Assembly (NCBI GenBank): GCA_038501195.1
Contig: JBBPUQ010000002.1
Coordinates: 744,001 to 808,000 of the forward strand
DNA length: 64,000 bases
Direction of reading: 5' to 3'
DNA from: Nemania diffusa
Lineage: Eukaryota; Ascomycota; Sordariomycetes; Xylariales; Xylariaceae
The notes beneath the pieces were generated by a model. It was not told the DNA's origin. It worked only from the letters and a program-made list of their open reading frames with translations, and did no database searches. The translations under genes were made by a program, and so were the position numbers. The first letter of the stretch is position 1; every line of letters starts with the position of its first letter. Of the stretch, positions 36,005 through 47,345 are shown piece by piece.

Positions 36005-38257
36005 GTTGTCAGCGGATTATACGATGATATGAGCCCACGACTGGAAATACAAACAATATAGGATAATATCCCACAGGCAGCACTGGATGTCCATAGAACC
36101 CATGGTAGGTAATGGGTGAGACGGTGCTAGTGCCGATAGGAAACCAAAGGAAAACTGACTTCAATACAACGGGGTCAGTGGCATAGAGGCGTTGAGAGGC
36201 AGTCGCTCTAAGGGAGGTTGGCTGACTGGGATGCTTCGACCTGCGTACCGAGGAAACTCGGCGTTAGTCAGCCCAGAGCAGGCCTAGCATGCTAAGCGCG
36301 TGTCGAGGAGCAAGATAGCATGACATGAAAGACTCGGATTGTTGTTGACGTTGGAAATAGCAGGAGCATGGCTGTATGCCGTGTCCATGCCCTCCCCTGT
36401 CGGAATACACATTTGTGATGAATAGAATAGCAGGCGATTCTAAATGGCGCATGTTGAAATGAACGAGTCTTCCCTATGCAGTCGTTACCTGCACTACACT
36501 CACAAGTGCGAATCCATTTCTATATGCCTTTGAGTGTTGTAGTATGTGAGTGTCGTAATGCAGACTAGGTATTTTAAGTCTAGTATCTATGCGTGCGTAT
36601 GTGTATTTAATATTGTTTAGTAAGTCTGTAGAGAATCTGCTTGTGAAGGACACGGATTTAAGAGAAGGCATCATGGTCAGATACTGTCTAAATAACTAGG
36701 TAGTCTACGCCAGGTCTACGCATACCTAATCTACGTCGACGGGTTCTTGGAAAACCCCGTGTCTATGTGCTACCTAGCCGTCCAGATACGGAAAGATATA
36801 CCGCATTAAACGGTTGCCTGTAACTCCGGCGGGTTTTGTTCTCTACGCGTATTTCTAGAATCTACTGTGCAGTATATAATTTGATCTGACAGGCTGAAGG
36901 GCTACGTCATTCCGTAGCCTAACTGTTTTTAGATAGTCGGGCTGATGCCCACGACTTGGATCTATTGGCCCTCCCTGCTTGTCTGATGCGTGCGAATGCA
37001 AGCCAGGTCACGGTGGTTTTTTGCATGCTACATACCTAGTAAATAGGGAGTCGGGGTTCGTGGCTGGTTGGTTGCCCGTTTCCCGCGTATATGTAGGTCG
37101 CTGAGTGGATGGCGGCCGTCTAGTAAACAGTAAACTAGACTAATAATAATACCGAGACATTTGGATGAACGGGCAACAATGGGTTCTACCTAGCCTAGAG
37201 ATCCCTGATGACCCCGCTATTTACGTTAGGAGTATTCTGTATGCGGTGGGCAAAGTAATTAACTCCTTGCATACATACGCATATACATACATGAAGTACT
37301 ACTGCGTATACCTCCTAGGTAGTACGCAGTATGCGTAGGTGAAGTAGGGGGAAAAGCCCGACTGTCACCTTAAGTTTGTGAATAAGCATCACCGGTCATG
37401 TACCTTACATAGGAGACAAAACATTGCTTAAGTTAGTTCGTATAAATCCACATGCCTAGTTTTTGGGGATGCTCCTCCTTTTGTTGGGGTATAAAGAACT
37501 TATCTTGAGCTAGATAAACCAACACTTAGACTACGTAGGAGTTACCAATTTGACGGAACCGGAGGTTATACGCCGCCCCCACCATCGGCGTATTGCTATT
37601 GTAGGTATATTGTACCTACAACAGCCCTCTCCCCCCAGTGAGGTCATCGGAATCTGCGCGCAATCGATAAACACAGCCCACCTTGAACAGTACTAATAAA
37701 CGACCTATTTGCTCTACCATACCTCTTAACCGCCTCCCAACGTCCCTAGAACTCTAATTAGCTACCTTAGGCGCTTTTCCAGGTAGAAAAGAAAGTAGTC
37801 TGCAGAGAGGGGCTCGCATTTACCTATTGCTTTTTCCTTGCGCATTTGGGAAGCACCTAGCTTCATCCCTCGTAGCTTTGTGCCGCCCCCCATCCGTTGT
37901 CCCTAGCTTTCCCCTTTCCCCCCCAGTACAGCATCAACCTCCCTTGGCCCTACCTGGATGTCGCCGACGTCTTCTCTGCTTCCATAGCATAGACAGACCT
38001 ACCTAGTACAAGACCTGGTGCAAGACCTAGTACGAACAAGAGATTTGGTATCAAAAGTTGAGAGCACCGACAGACAAACATGCACGGAGCCAGGATCACT
38101 TCGGGCTTATCCCTTCGTCATAGGGCGCAATCCAATGCTAGTACGGTTCACGCCCGCCGATATCTATAACATCGCAACCCCCGCGACGAGCAAAACAAAA
38201 AACCGCTGACCTGAGAACATAGGTAGCAGGTCTTCCGCCGACGGCAGTGCGGGCGAA
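36005..38257. other. Intergenic region, no gene seen
   Basis: 2.25 kb between the 1203-residue protein gene and the oxysterol-binding protein gene. Open frames are short and featureless. CTACCTAG motifs recur at about 36760-36780, 37030-37040 and 37310-37340. The last 400 bp are pyrimidine-rich and probably include the leader of the next gene, with a 24-codon upstream ORF at 38135-38209. Confidence 0.55.
38135..38209 (+). promoter_or_regulatory. Candidate upstream ORF before the oxysterol-binding protein gene
   Basis: A complete 24-codon frame (ATG 38135, TGA 38207-38209) ends 48 bp before the start codon at 38258. If it lies in the transcript leader it would be translated first. Transcription start is not visible. 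Confidence 0.35.
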
Positions 38258-40160
38258 ATGGACGACGACACCAGCGTCATGGAACCTGATCAGGGAAACG
38301 GTGAGTCTCCTCAGCTCAGCTGCCCCGTCGCAAAGCGCCCAGCCAGAGCCAGAGTCCAATGCTGACCGCAGCCTAGTCCTCACCCACATCATCTCCCAGC
38401 TACGACCCGGCGCCGATCTCAGTCGCGTCGTGCTCCCTACCTTCATCCTCGAGCCTCGGAGCATGCTGGAGCGCATCACTAAGTAAGGATAACTGGTGTC
38501 GCTGAGAGCGACGAGACTTGGTCGAGCAAGGCTAATGTGGCGCCTTTCTGGCTGTAGCTTCATGTGTCACCCTGAGATGCTCCTCTCTATTCCTCAAATA
38601 GAGGATCCCGTTGATCGCTTCGTCTCCGTTGTCAAGTTTTATCTCAGTGGCTGGCACATCAGACCTCCGTAAGTGCGCTTTCTGTTGTCTGCAGTCCTGC
38701 AGCCTTGTTTTTAGGTGCTGGGTGCTGACTGGACATGTGATGACAGTGGTGTGAAAAAACCACTTAATCCAATTCTAGGCGAAGTCTTCTCTTGTTACTG
38801 GGACCTGCCCGACGATACGCGCGCATACTACATCTCCGAACAGACGTCGCATCACCCTCCCAAATCGAGCTACTTCTACATGGCCCCTGAGCATCATCTT
38901 CGCATAGACGGAACCTTAAAGCCTAGGAGCAGGTTCCTCGGCAACTCAGCTGCCAGCTTGATGGAGGGTGTTGCCGTCTTGAGTCTGTTAAACCGGGGAA
39001 AGGACCGACAACATGGAGAGAGATAGTATGTCTTAGATGGCACCCTTTAGTCACTTTGCGTTACTGACTCTTAACCTTAGTTGGCTTACACAGCCTAATA
39101 TGTACGCCCGAGGCATTTTGTTTGGAAATATGAAATACGAGCTAGGCGATCATAGCGTGGTTCGCTGTCCCGAATTGGGTCTTACCGCTGATATCGACTT
39201 CAAGACAAAAGGGTGGGTGAGCGGCACATATAACGCGATAGGAGGCACTATAAAAGATGACAAGACTGGTCAGACATTATTCGAAATCTCAGGCCTTTGG
39301 AGTGAAGAGATGTTCATTAAAGATCTAAGAGTAAGCTAATTTCGGCACATGTTTCTTGCAATTATGCATAACTTTAGGTATGCTAACTGTGTGTTAGAAT
39401 GGTAAAAAGGAAATGTTCTTCGATGCACGGAAAGCAAAACCCTCAAAGCCGAGAGTTAGGCCCATAGAAGAGCACAACGAGCATGAGTCAAAGAGACTAT
39501 GGCAGAAAACGGCACGGGCTGTTAAAGACAAGAATCACGAACTCGCGACCGACGAGAAAACGAAGGTCGAGGATGCACAACGAGAGGAGGCCGCTAAACG
39601 AGCAGCTGCAGGTGTTGAATGGCATCCGCAGCTTTTTAGACAAGTCAAACCTGAGGTTGATGGTAACGATGAGGATTTAGAAAAACTCGAGTGGATCGTG
39701 AATGCAACAATGTGAGTTCGCTCAGTTTTACTGTCTGTTATATGCTAACTTTGTGAGTAGCGATGCAAAAACACCACAGAAACAGGCTGAACAAATCATG
39801 GCCATCTATCCTATTTTGCAAGGTCAGGTTGTCAATCATCGAGAGATACCCCCTCACCATGTGTCCCCAAGCACAACTCAAAAGCCCGCCCCCGCCAATG
39901 ACGGAGGAGACTTGATCGACTTTGGACAGAACGACGATCCCGCGCCGGTAAAAAGAGAACCACCTGCGAAGCCCGAAAAACACCCTTCGTCTGACATTAC
40001 AAATCTATTAGAATCGACTGGCCAAAGAGTGAATGGCCCGCTGCTCGACTTTACGAGTGATCTAAAGAAGGACCTACCCTCGGAGAAGGCCAAGACACCC
40101 CAGCGAAAACGCACAAATACCGAGGAGAGTAACGATGCCTTTTTCGACGCGGAGGGGTAA
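38258..40160 (+). CDS. Oxysterol-binding protein family lipid-transfer protein (Osh type)
   Basis: Cytosolic sterol/phospholipid transfer protein consisting of an ORD domain without PH or ankyrin domains. Seven exons: 38258-38300, 38377-38482, 38558-38668, 38747-39025, 39081-39330, 39398-39711 and 39761-40160; 500 residues. The ORP fingerprint EQTSHHPPKSS lies at residues 118-128. Flanking ORD motifs are VVLPTFILEPRSMLERI, KKPLNPILGEVF, GTLKPRSRFLGNSAASLMEG, FKTKGWVSGTYNAIGG and the charged segment WQKTARAVKDKNHELATDEK. The KPRSRFLGNS stretch and lack of N-terminal domains resemble the yeast Osh6/Osh7 branch more than Kes1, but I cannot settle that. The C-terminal 100 residues are disordered and end NDAFFDAEG, like a degenerate FFAT motif for binding ER VAP proteins. 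Confidence 0.92.
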
Positions 40161-41300
40161 CAAGTACGCATGGACCTACGAGGGAAAGAAACTAACCCGG
40201 CGGACCATCTTTGATACATCGGCATTGGGTGGGCAATAGAGGACTTATCAAATGGACTTTGGTCAACAGCACACCGAGGAAGAGCGAGAGCATGGAAGGA
40301 AGAAGCCAGTTTTGGCCCAAGGTTAACGAAGTGGGAGCCATACAGGACATGTTCAGTCGGCCCGTATTTGTTTCTACCTCACGGATGTTTCTCGTGGGGT
40401 CGTGTAGAGCAGAGGACGAAAAGAAAATGCTTCGAATTCTGACGAGTCATGCGTATACGGATGGCATCTAGGACGACTCCCTAGGCATCCTCTCGAGAGT
40501 TGACGGATGCTTGAGCAGTGGTTGGTTACTCAGTGAGTGATTCGGACTGGCCGGCGACGCTGTATATACCCATGTAGCCTGTTTAATACCATACGATTCG
40601 CCTTACAGGTTATTTCTTCTCATAGTAAACTCATAGCACAAGCACAGTTATACGATACGAAGACTAGCTATCAGCAAATGAAGAGTAGTTTATGATGGGC
40701 TGTCATTTATTAGGTAACTACAGGGACGAGGCTAGCTAGCATAGAAAAATGTATGCTATAGATCTCCCGGTACTGCTAAAGTCCCTCTCATTAGATAAGC
40801 CGACACCCAGCCCATAGACAGAAATCTGTTATTCCAGAGCAAGGAGAGCCCCTGCCGACCACCGGGTATCAGATATTTTGCTGCCACCGTCGTTGTTGTT
40901 TTATGTTACATAGCCCATGTGTTAATAGCATGGCATCCACGCGTACAGCAGTCAGTATTCGCCTCGTTTCTTTGTGTTCTTCTCCCCAATTCCCTTTTCA
41001 TTCTGCTGTTACTGAAAGAGCCGCAACAAGGGTCGCTCTTCCAATTCGTAATCAACCTGATCCCCGCGCTCATTAGGAGTAGGATATGTTTTGCTCCCAG
41101 CAACTATTCTTGCTCCACGGCCGCCTTCCATTCCTGTGAGGACGGTACTAGGGTCAAGGTATCCGTCTCTCGTAATATGAACAATCATTTCCCCACAGCC
41201 ATCAGAGGGCTCAGCAGTAGAAATTTTCCGCCTTGATTACCCGAATGGACGTGGATCCATAGCCCCCGTGGCCCGCCGAGCCCGGCGACGGACTATGGCC
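40161..41300. other. Convergent intergenic region
   Basis: 1.14 kb between the convergent 3' ends of the oxysterol-binding protein gene and the U2AF small subunit gene. A 105-codon frame at 40919-41236 is hydrophobic at first but resembles nothing and is probably chance. Otherwise nothing is visible. Confidence 0.55.
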
Positions 41301-41930
41301 CTAGTATCGCCGGCGCGCAGGCTCGGGGCTCGGGCTCCGCGACACGCTCTTCGCGTCGCGGCCGCGCATCTTGAGCCACTTCTTCGTGGCAAGCATGAGC
41401 TCGCGGTCCAGCTCCGGCGACGGATTCTTGCGATGGATGAAATTGCAGAAGCCCCCCCTGACGCACCCCTCGCCCGAATTGAGCCTGCAGCACGCCTCCC
41501 TGAAGTCCGTGACGGGACTCAACTCGCAGTAAATCGGCCTGCCCGCGTACCAGCGGGAGTTGAGCTCGTCGCAGGCGGCCTGCGCCGAGTCCTCGTACTT
41601 GAAGCGCGCGTAGACGTTGCCAATAAGATGATCATTCGTGTTGTCGCAGACGACGAGCTCCTCGAGCTCGCCGTAGCGGCACAGCTCGCACCAGAGGTCC
41701 TCGTAGAAGGCGTCGAAGTGGTTCATGCACTGCTCGGCCGTCAGCCGCGACTTGGGGTCGTGCGCGGGGTTCTGGTACATGGAAGGGAGCAGGATCGTCT
41801 GCGAGTACGACGGCTTCACGTGCTTGCGCGAGCACCGGTCGCCGTGCCGGCAGGCGCCGATCTTGTAGTAGAAGGAGCAGTTGACTTTGTCCTGCTCCGT
41901 GCCGAAGATGGAGGCGAGGAAGTTGGCCAT
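41301..41930 (-). CDS. U2AF1: U2AF small subunit (U2AF35/U2AF23) splicing factor
   Basis: Nuclear splicing factor that reads the 3' splice site AG as a heterodimer with the large U2AF subunit. Single exon, 209 residues, ATG at 41930-41928. Two CCCH zinc fingers flank a U2AF-homology RRM-like domain: finger 1 Cys18, Cys27, Cys33, His37; finger 2 Cys148, Cys156, Cys162, His166. Between them are HFDAFYEDLW, ELEELVVCDN, HLIGNVYARF and WYAGRPIYCELSPVTDFREA, all strongly conserved. Ser34, the residue equivalent to human Ser34, is kept. The tail has a very short RS region (SVSRSPSPEP) ending ARRRY, closer to fission yeast U2AF23 than to the long RS tail of animals. Codons are strongly GC-rich. Divergent from the GNAT gene. 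Confidence 0.96.
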   Translation of the reverse strand: MANFLASIFGTEQDKVNCSFYYKIGACRHGDRCSRKHVKPSYSQTILLPSMYQNPAHDPKSRLTAEQCMNHFDAFYEDLWCELCRYGELEELVVCDNTNDHLIGNVYARFKYEDSAQAACDELNSRWYAGRPIYCELSPVTDFREACCRLNSGEGCVRGGFCNFIHRKNPSPELDRELMLATKKWLKMRGRDAKSVSRSPSPEPARRRY

Positions 41931-42940
41931 TTTGGAGGTATGGGGATGCGCGCGCGGATATATGTGGGTGTTGTCGGGGGTGGAAGGGCGGGATTAAGAG
42001 GGAGCGCGATGGCGAGGTTCGTGAGAAGGAGGCTGGTGTGGCGGCGGAGAGATGTCGCGCTACTGCTCGTGTAGTTGGTTGGGTCAAGGGTTAGCTTCAG
42101 ACGCTGGAAATGATGAACAAAGCTACTAAGTGCTTGTAGTCGCGATACGTAATTACAATCGGGGTTGGTGATGTTTTACAGGGATCGCTAGATAGACTGA
42201 TTGTAGGTATGTTTAGAAGAAGAATGATGGTGATAGGATTGGGGCGAAAGAAAGGCTGAAGTGGACCATGAAGAACCGCTGCAGCTGCAGGTCACTTTTT
42301 AGTGGGACAGTCCGGCTCGAGGCCAGCCTAGCCGATTATTCAGCTGAGGCCGTATTAGCCACACCTTATTAATCAGTCAGCTCAGCCACAGTTCTAGATT
42401 ATTTGCATATCTGTGTCACTGTCTACTGCAACTCTCTAGTCCGTACATAATAATAGAATAGACAGGAAATCTATGGAGCTGGGTGATAACTTTCAGTTCT
42501 AACTAACGGGGTGAGCCGCAATTGGCCAATCGGAGACACTCGATAAATTGTATGCGTATACATATCAACTCCCGCCCTGTTGTCAATGACTCAATCTTCC
42601 CGGTGTCTATATCGGCAACTCATCCTTCATGAGACTATATCCTTAGAGACTTAGTCTATGTTTAGATAGCGTATCTTGACAACAAGGGCGCAAGATTGAC
42701 AAACCGGTGGAGCCCAATACCTTTAAGAGTTACACATACTCGGACCTTGCAGATAAGACGCTTACAGTAGATACATAAGAGGAGGAGGGTGATGGATATT
42801 CTCATTTTCTTCGTCCTGTTATTGATTTCCTTGAAGTAAATAAAATCAATCTAGGCCAAAACCTAAACTTAACCTACCTTTTAAGCTTCAATTCGTTAGT
42901 CATCTTTCTCACCTTCGTTATCCGTACCATATCAATCAAA
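41931..42940. other. Divergent promoter region
   Basis: 1.0 kb between the start codons of the U2AF small subunit gene (minus) and the GNAT gene (plus). A 12-bp palindromic CTGCAGCTGCAG lies at about 42279-42290. The 100 bp before 42941 are AT- and pyrimidine-rich. An open frame overlapping 41632-42087 on the minus strand is a shadow of the U2AF gene. Confidence 0.5.
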
Positions 42941-43546
42941 ATGGCTACAGTCGAAATAATCAGTAACGAAGGCTTAGTGCCAACGCTACCGTCTCAAGAA
43001 CTCACCACGTCAAAGCCTGCCTCAGATATCACAATAGGGCTCGCTCTCGCCAGCGAGGCGGCGGCCATCGCAAAAATAGGCGCAGACACATTCACCGCCG
43101 CCTCCGGTTTCGCAGTCTCTGCCGAGGACCTCGCCGAATTCTTGGCCATCACATACGTCGAGTCCGCCGTGCTGGCCGACCTGAAAGATCCCGCACTAGA
43201 GACGTGGGCTGCACGTGATGTGAGCGGAAAAGTCCTAGGCTTGGTGCAGCTCGTCCGGGGACTCACGGAATCCTGCGTGCCGGGGGACCCCGCGACACAC
43301 GCTGAGCTGCGAAGGCTATACGTTGACACTACCGCGCATGGCCGGGGCATCGGCAGCAAACTCATCGCTGCTGTTGAGAACCAGGCCCGCGCCGAGGGCT
43401 ACAAACAGCTGTGGCTCACGGTGTGGGAGAACAATGCTAGTGCAGCGCGGCTGTACCTGAGGTTGGGATATCAGAAGGTTGGCGCGACTGACTTCCTCAC
43501 GGGCGGCTGCGTTCAGACTGATCACGTCCTTTCGAAGGCGTTGTGA
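42941..43546 (+). CDS. GNAT family N-acetyltransferase
   Basis: Predicted acetyl-CoA-dependent N-acyltransferase; substrate unknown. A single exon of 201 residues begins at ATG 42941 (context TCAAAATGG). After about 30 variable residues the GNAT fold runs to the end. Motif A is clear: ELRRLYVDTTAHGRGIGSKL, with the acetyl-CoA pyrophosphate loop HGRGIG at residues 133-138. Motif B is LWLTVWENNASAARLYLRLG, with the Asn and Tyr that line the active site in many members. The tail KVGATDFLTGGCVQTDHVLSK matches fungal and bacterial GNATs annotated as acting on small molecules or amino groups. No signal peptide. It is the last recognisable intact gene before the AT-rich block. Confidence 0.92.
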   Translation: MATVEIISNEGLVPTLPSQELTTSKPASDITIGLALASEAAAIAKIGADTFTAASGFAVSAEDLAEFLAITYVESAVLADLKDPALETWAARDVSGKVLGLVQLVRGLTESCVPGDPATHAELRRLYVDTTAHGRGIGSKLIAAVENQARAEGYKQLWLTVWENNASAARLYLRLGYQKVGATDFLTGGCVQTDHVLSKAL

Positions 43547-44250
43547 AAGCAGGTGCATCTCTTTAACCGATCAACATGGGATAGAACTATGCGAGATACA
43601 GAAAATAGAGGCATGTATGATAGAAGGCAAGAGAAAGGAGACCTAGAACGACAAAAGCCAAGTGCATTTACATAAGAGTTTCACGATTGTTTGGGGAGAC
43701 TGGGAGTTTATTGGCGTCTATAAAGGCAATCAAATAATACAAGTTGACTTCTAGAAGGTACCTACATGAGGTATGAAGTTTCGCAAGTACAATCCATTAT
43801 GTACATGTATATCGCATATTCTTCCCCTAAGGCTGCCTAACTTCAATATATAGATGAGGGTCGGGACTCCCTCACAGCAATATTAGCTACACACTACCTT
43901 ACGAAGTACCTAAAGAGGCGTGCTTACCTCCTAGATAGGAACTTCGCAGGAAGCGCGTATCATGTGCTGTGCGGCAGTATCGACCGATACACGTTTGAGC
44001 ACCTTACTTCCTCATTCACACATATGAGAGCGGCAGTCGCGATATGAGGTCTATGGACAAGCTTAGCTCCCTACATAGATGCCCGGCCCCCTGCTCTTCA
44101 AATACCGCCCGTCTTTTCTATTCATCATATCACAACACTGCTTCTAGACTACATCATTCTATTCCGGTTTTTTAGGGGAGTCAGCCAGCATACTCACTAT
44201 TTAAATTTCTATTACATGTTTTGCTCGCCAAGACGCATCCAACATCAGCA
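43547..44250. other. Intergenic region beside the AT-rich block
   Basis: 700 bp of moderately AT-rich DNA with CCTACC-type motifs. A TATTTAAA element at about 44198-44205 lies some 50 bp upstream of the ATG at 44251 and could be a TATA-like promoter element. Nothing else is recognisable. Confidence 0.5.
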
Positions 44251-44616
44251 ATGTCTCCTCCTCCTCCACATCCTCTACCGGGCGACCTAGAAGACCCCGA
44301 GGCCGGCCACGAGCTCGCCGAGCTAGCAATAAGAGTCTCGAATCAGCCATCTGCTGTTTCTACTTATTCAGTCCCTTCTTCTCTATCTACTTCAGGCTCT
44401 CATCCAGCCTTTTCTCAAGCCCCTTCTCAAGGCCCTGGTACACCCTCTGGTGAACCCCCTTCTCAAGCCCCTGTTGCTTCTGCAGCCCCTTCTGCACCTC
44501 ATTCTGCACCTCATTCTGCAGCCCCTTCTCAAGCCCCTTCTCGAAGCCAGGCTGGAGGAGAACCAGGGGAACCAAGGGAAGAGGGCGGCGGCTTCCTCAC
44601 GTCTCTGGAGGCTTGA
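44251..44616 (+). CDS. Pro/Ser/Ala-rich hypothetical protein at the AT-block border
   Basis: No family recognised. The 121-residue frame begins MSPPPPHPLPGDLEDPEAGH at ATG 44251 and stops at 44614-44616. The first half has the mixed-composition segment ELAELAIRVSNQPSAVSTYS; the second half is a low-complexity series of SQAPS, SAPHSAP and SAAPSQAPS units made by a degenerate tandem CCTTCTCAAGCC/CCTCATTCTGCA repeat. The composition falls to extremely AT-rich a few bases after the stop. It may be a genuine small disordered protein, or the surviving 5' part of a longer gene or mobile element ORF whose remainder was destroyed by mutation in the adjoining block. The normal GC of the frame favours real coding history. 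Confidence 0.45.
   Translation: MSPPPPHPLPGDLEDPEAGHELAELAIRVSNQPSAVSTYSVPSSLSTSGSHPAFSQAPSQGPGTPSGEPPSQAPVASAAPSAPHSAPHSAAPSQAPSRSQAGGEPGEPREEGGGFLTSLEA
44401..44555. repeat. Degenerate CCTTCTCAAGCC-type coding minisatellite
   Basis: About a dozen imperfect 12-nt units (CCTTCTCAAGCC, CCTCATTCTGCA and variants) in tandem inside the Pro/Ser/Ala-rich frame. Two CCTCATTCTGCA units are identical and adjacent. Confidence 0.7.
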
Positions 44617-46986
44617 TTTTCCATTTTTAGCAGTGTTTTAGCTCTAAAAACATGTTTTAAAAGTTTGTTACAAAAGTTTGTTTTTATAAAAAGTTTTAAA
44701 CAAAAGTTTGTTATAAAAGTTTGTTTTATTATAAAAAGTTTATTTTATTATAAAAAGTTTGTTTTATTATAAAGCTATTTTAAGTTTTAAACAGTGTTTA
44801 AAGCTAGATTTATTATTTAGTATTTTTACTTTTTTAGTATATAGCTTTATACTTAAAAACTTTAATTAAGCTAAAGTTGTTTTAAAAAAAACTTAAGCTT
44901 TTTTTTATGTTAAAAAAGTTTTTTTTTATACTAGGCTTTTTTTTTATTTATATGTTTAGTTTATATATATAGTTTGTTATTTTATTAATAAAATAATTAG
45001 TATTTAACTAATGTTTTAGCTAATTTATATTAAAGCTATATATTAATTAAATTTAGCAATAGTATATATATATTGCTTTTTTAATTTTTGTTATTATATT
45101 TATAAAAAGTTTTAAAACATTATATTTTATTAACTAATATATTTTGTTAAAAGCTGCTTTTAAATTAAACGGAACAAAAATTTTATAAAAATATTAAATT
45201 ATAAACTAAAATATATTAAGTTTTATAAATATAAGCTTTATATATATGCTAAATATTGCGTTATTGTTTTTTGATTTAAAAAAATTAGCTTTTGTAAACA
45301 AAAACAACTATTTATTAGCTTGTTTATTTATTTTGAACAATTTAATAGCTTTATTAAATTTTACGTTTTTAATAAGTATTAAAACTAACAATTTATTTAC
45401 TAAAAAGTTATACAAGCTAACTACTACTTAAATAACTGTTATTTTTTTGTTAGTTAGTTTATAGTAAATAATACTGTTAAAACTAGTAATATTAATTGTT
45501 TGTATATTAAAAGTTCTTTAAATGTTTTGTTAACTTGTAGCTTTAAGTATAATTTAATAATATATTTAAATATTAAATAATACTGCAGCAAAAAAATAGC
45601 TTAAGTTGTAGTATATTATTTAATTTTATAGTGTATTAAAAAAGTTGCGCAATTTTAATTAAATTAAGTGCTAAAACTATAAGCTAGCTATACTAAATAA
45701 AATAAACAACTTAATTATTTTTGTTTTTTTGTTTTTAATTTTATATTTTTTTTTTGTAATAGTATAATATATTTTGTTATAAAATTTATTTATTTATTAT
45801 TTAAAAGTATTATATTTGTTTTTTTATAGTTTTTTATTTAATGCTAAATTTTATAAATAAAACATTTATATTTAAAAGTTTTTAATATTGTTTTAATACT
45901 GTATTACTTTTTAAAATATTTTTATAATTGTTTTAGTTAGATTTTTTACTTGATTTAATATGTTAGTAACTTTTGTAATAAATAAAAAGCATATTTTGCT
46001 ATTTTTTAATAAACTTATAATTTTAAAAAAAATAAAAGTTGCTATTTTTATAATTTAAACGTTTTAAGTTTAAAAAATATAAGTTTAAAGTATTAAATGC
46101 TTTTAGTTTTAACAGTTTATTTTTAGCAAAAAAACAAATATACTTTTGTTAAAACAACAAGTAAATAATTAAAAAGTTTTTATATTATTAATAACAATGT
46201 GTTAAAACTAGTAAAAAATATGTTTAATAAATATTAAATAAAAAAATAATAATAATATTAAATTTAATAAATTATTATATTAAAGTTAATATTAAAAAAG
46301 TAAATATTTAAAGTTGTAGCTAAAACTAAATGTTAAAACTACTAAAAAAATAGCAAAAGTTTTAAAACTTAATATAATTAAATAAATTTAAAAGTATATT
46401 AAATAAGTTAGTAAATTTTTTAGCTTTAATAAAACTATTTTATTATAATAAAACAAAGCATATTTATATACTAAAAGCTATTTATTATATACTTTAATTT
46501 TTATGTTTTGCTAAAACTGCTTTGTTTATACATTATAAAAGTAATAGAAATTGTTGTAAAAAACTCGCGAAATATTGCAAGCATTAAAAAATATATATAT
46601 TTAGTTTAATATAAGCTTGTTAATAATAATTATAAATTGCGATTTATTGTTTTATTAAAAAAAAAGTTTACTTTTTTTTAAACTTTTATATAATGTAAAT
46701 ATAAAGTTTTAAATTAATATAGCTATATACAAAATAGTACTTTTTTGTTAATATTATTTATATTTGCTTTAAGTAGTTTAAATAATTAAATAGTTTAATA
46801 ATACAACTAATTAATATTAAATAAAAATTTATATAAAGCTATTTAAAAGTAATTGTTTTAAAAGTATTAAAAGTATTGCTAATAAATTATATAATTAATT
46901 TTTAATTTAGAGGCTTTTTTCTGAAGTAAATACTTTAATATATAAAAGAAGTAAATTTTAAAAGTTAATAAATAAAAACTTTAATA

Positions 46987-47345
46987 TAAAAATTAGTTTA
47001 AACTTGAAAAAAAAGTTAAATTTAAATTTAAAAACAAAAATTAGTTTAAATTTAAATATAAAATAAATTTTAACTTTAATAAAAAAAATTAGTTTAAATT
47101 TAAAAAAAAAGTTAAATTTAAACTAAAAAATAAAAATTAGTTTAAATTTAAATATAAAATAAGTTTTAATTTTAGTAAAAAAGATTAGTTTAAACTTAAA
47201 AGCAAAAATTAATTTGAACTTGAAAAAAAAGTTAAATTTAAACTAAAAAGCAAGAATTAGTTTAAATTTAAATATAAAGCAAGTTTTAATTTTAATAAAA
47301 AGAATTAGTTTAAACTAAAAAGCAAAAATCAGTTTTAATTTAAAA
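46987..47345. repeat. Tandem repeat, units about 96 and 120 bp
   Basis: About three copies of a unit containing AATTAGTTTAAATTTAAATATAA and AAAAGTTAAATTTAAA-type words. Landmarks recur at 47015, 47111 and 47231 (GTTAAATTTAAA) and at 47055, 47151 and 47271 (AATATAAA), spacings of 96 and then 120 bp. The extra 24 bp is an inserted segment near 47195-47220. Differences are largely transitions. Confidence 0.75.

Noticed and set aside
40919..41236. 105-codon hydrophobic frame between two convergent genes
   Set aside because: Possible membrane segment but no family resemblance, and the second half has chance-like composition.
41268..42074. 268-codon plus-strand frame opposite the U2AF gene
   Set aside because: Arg/Ala/Val-rich antisense shadow of the GC-rich U2AF small subunit coding sequence on the other strand.
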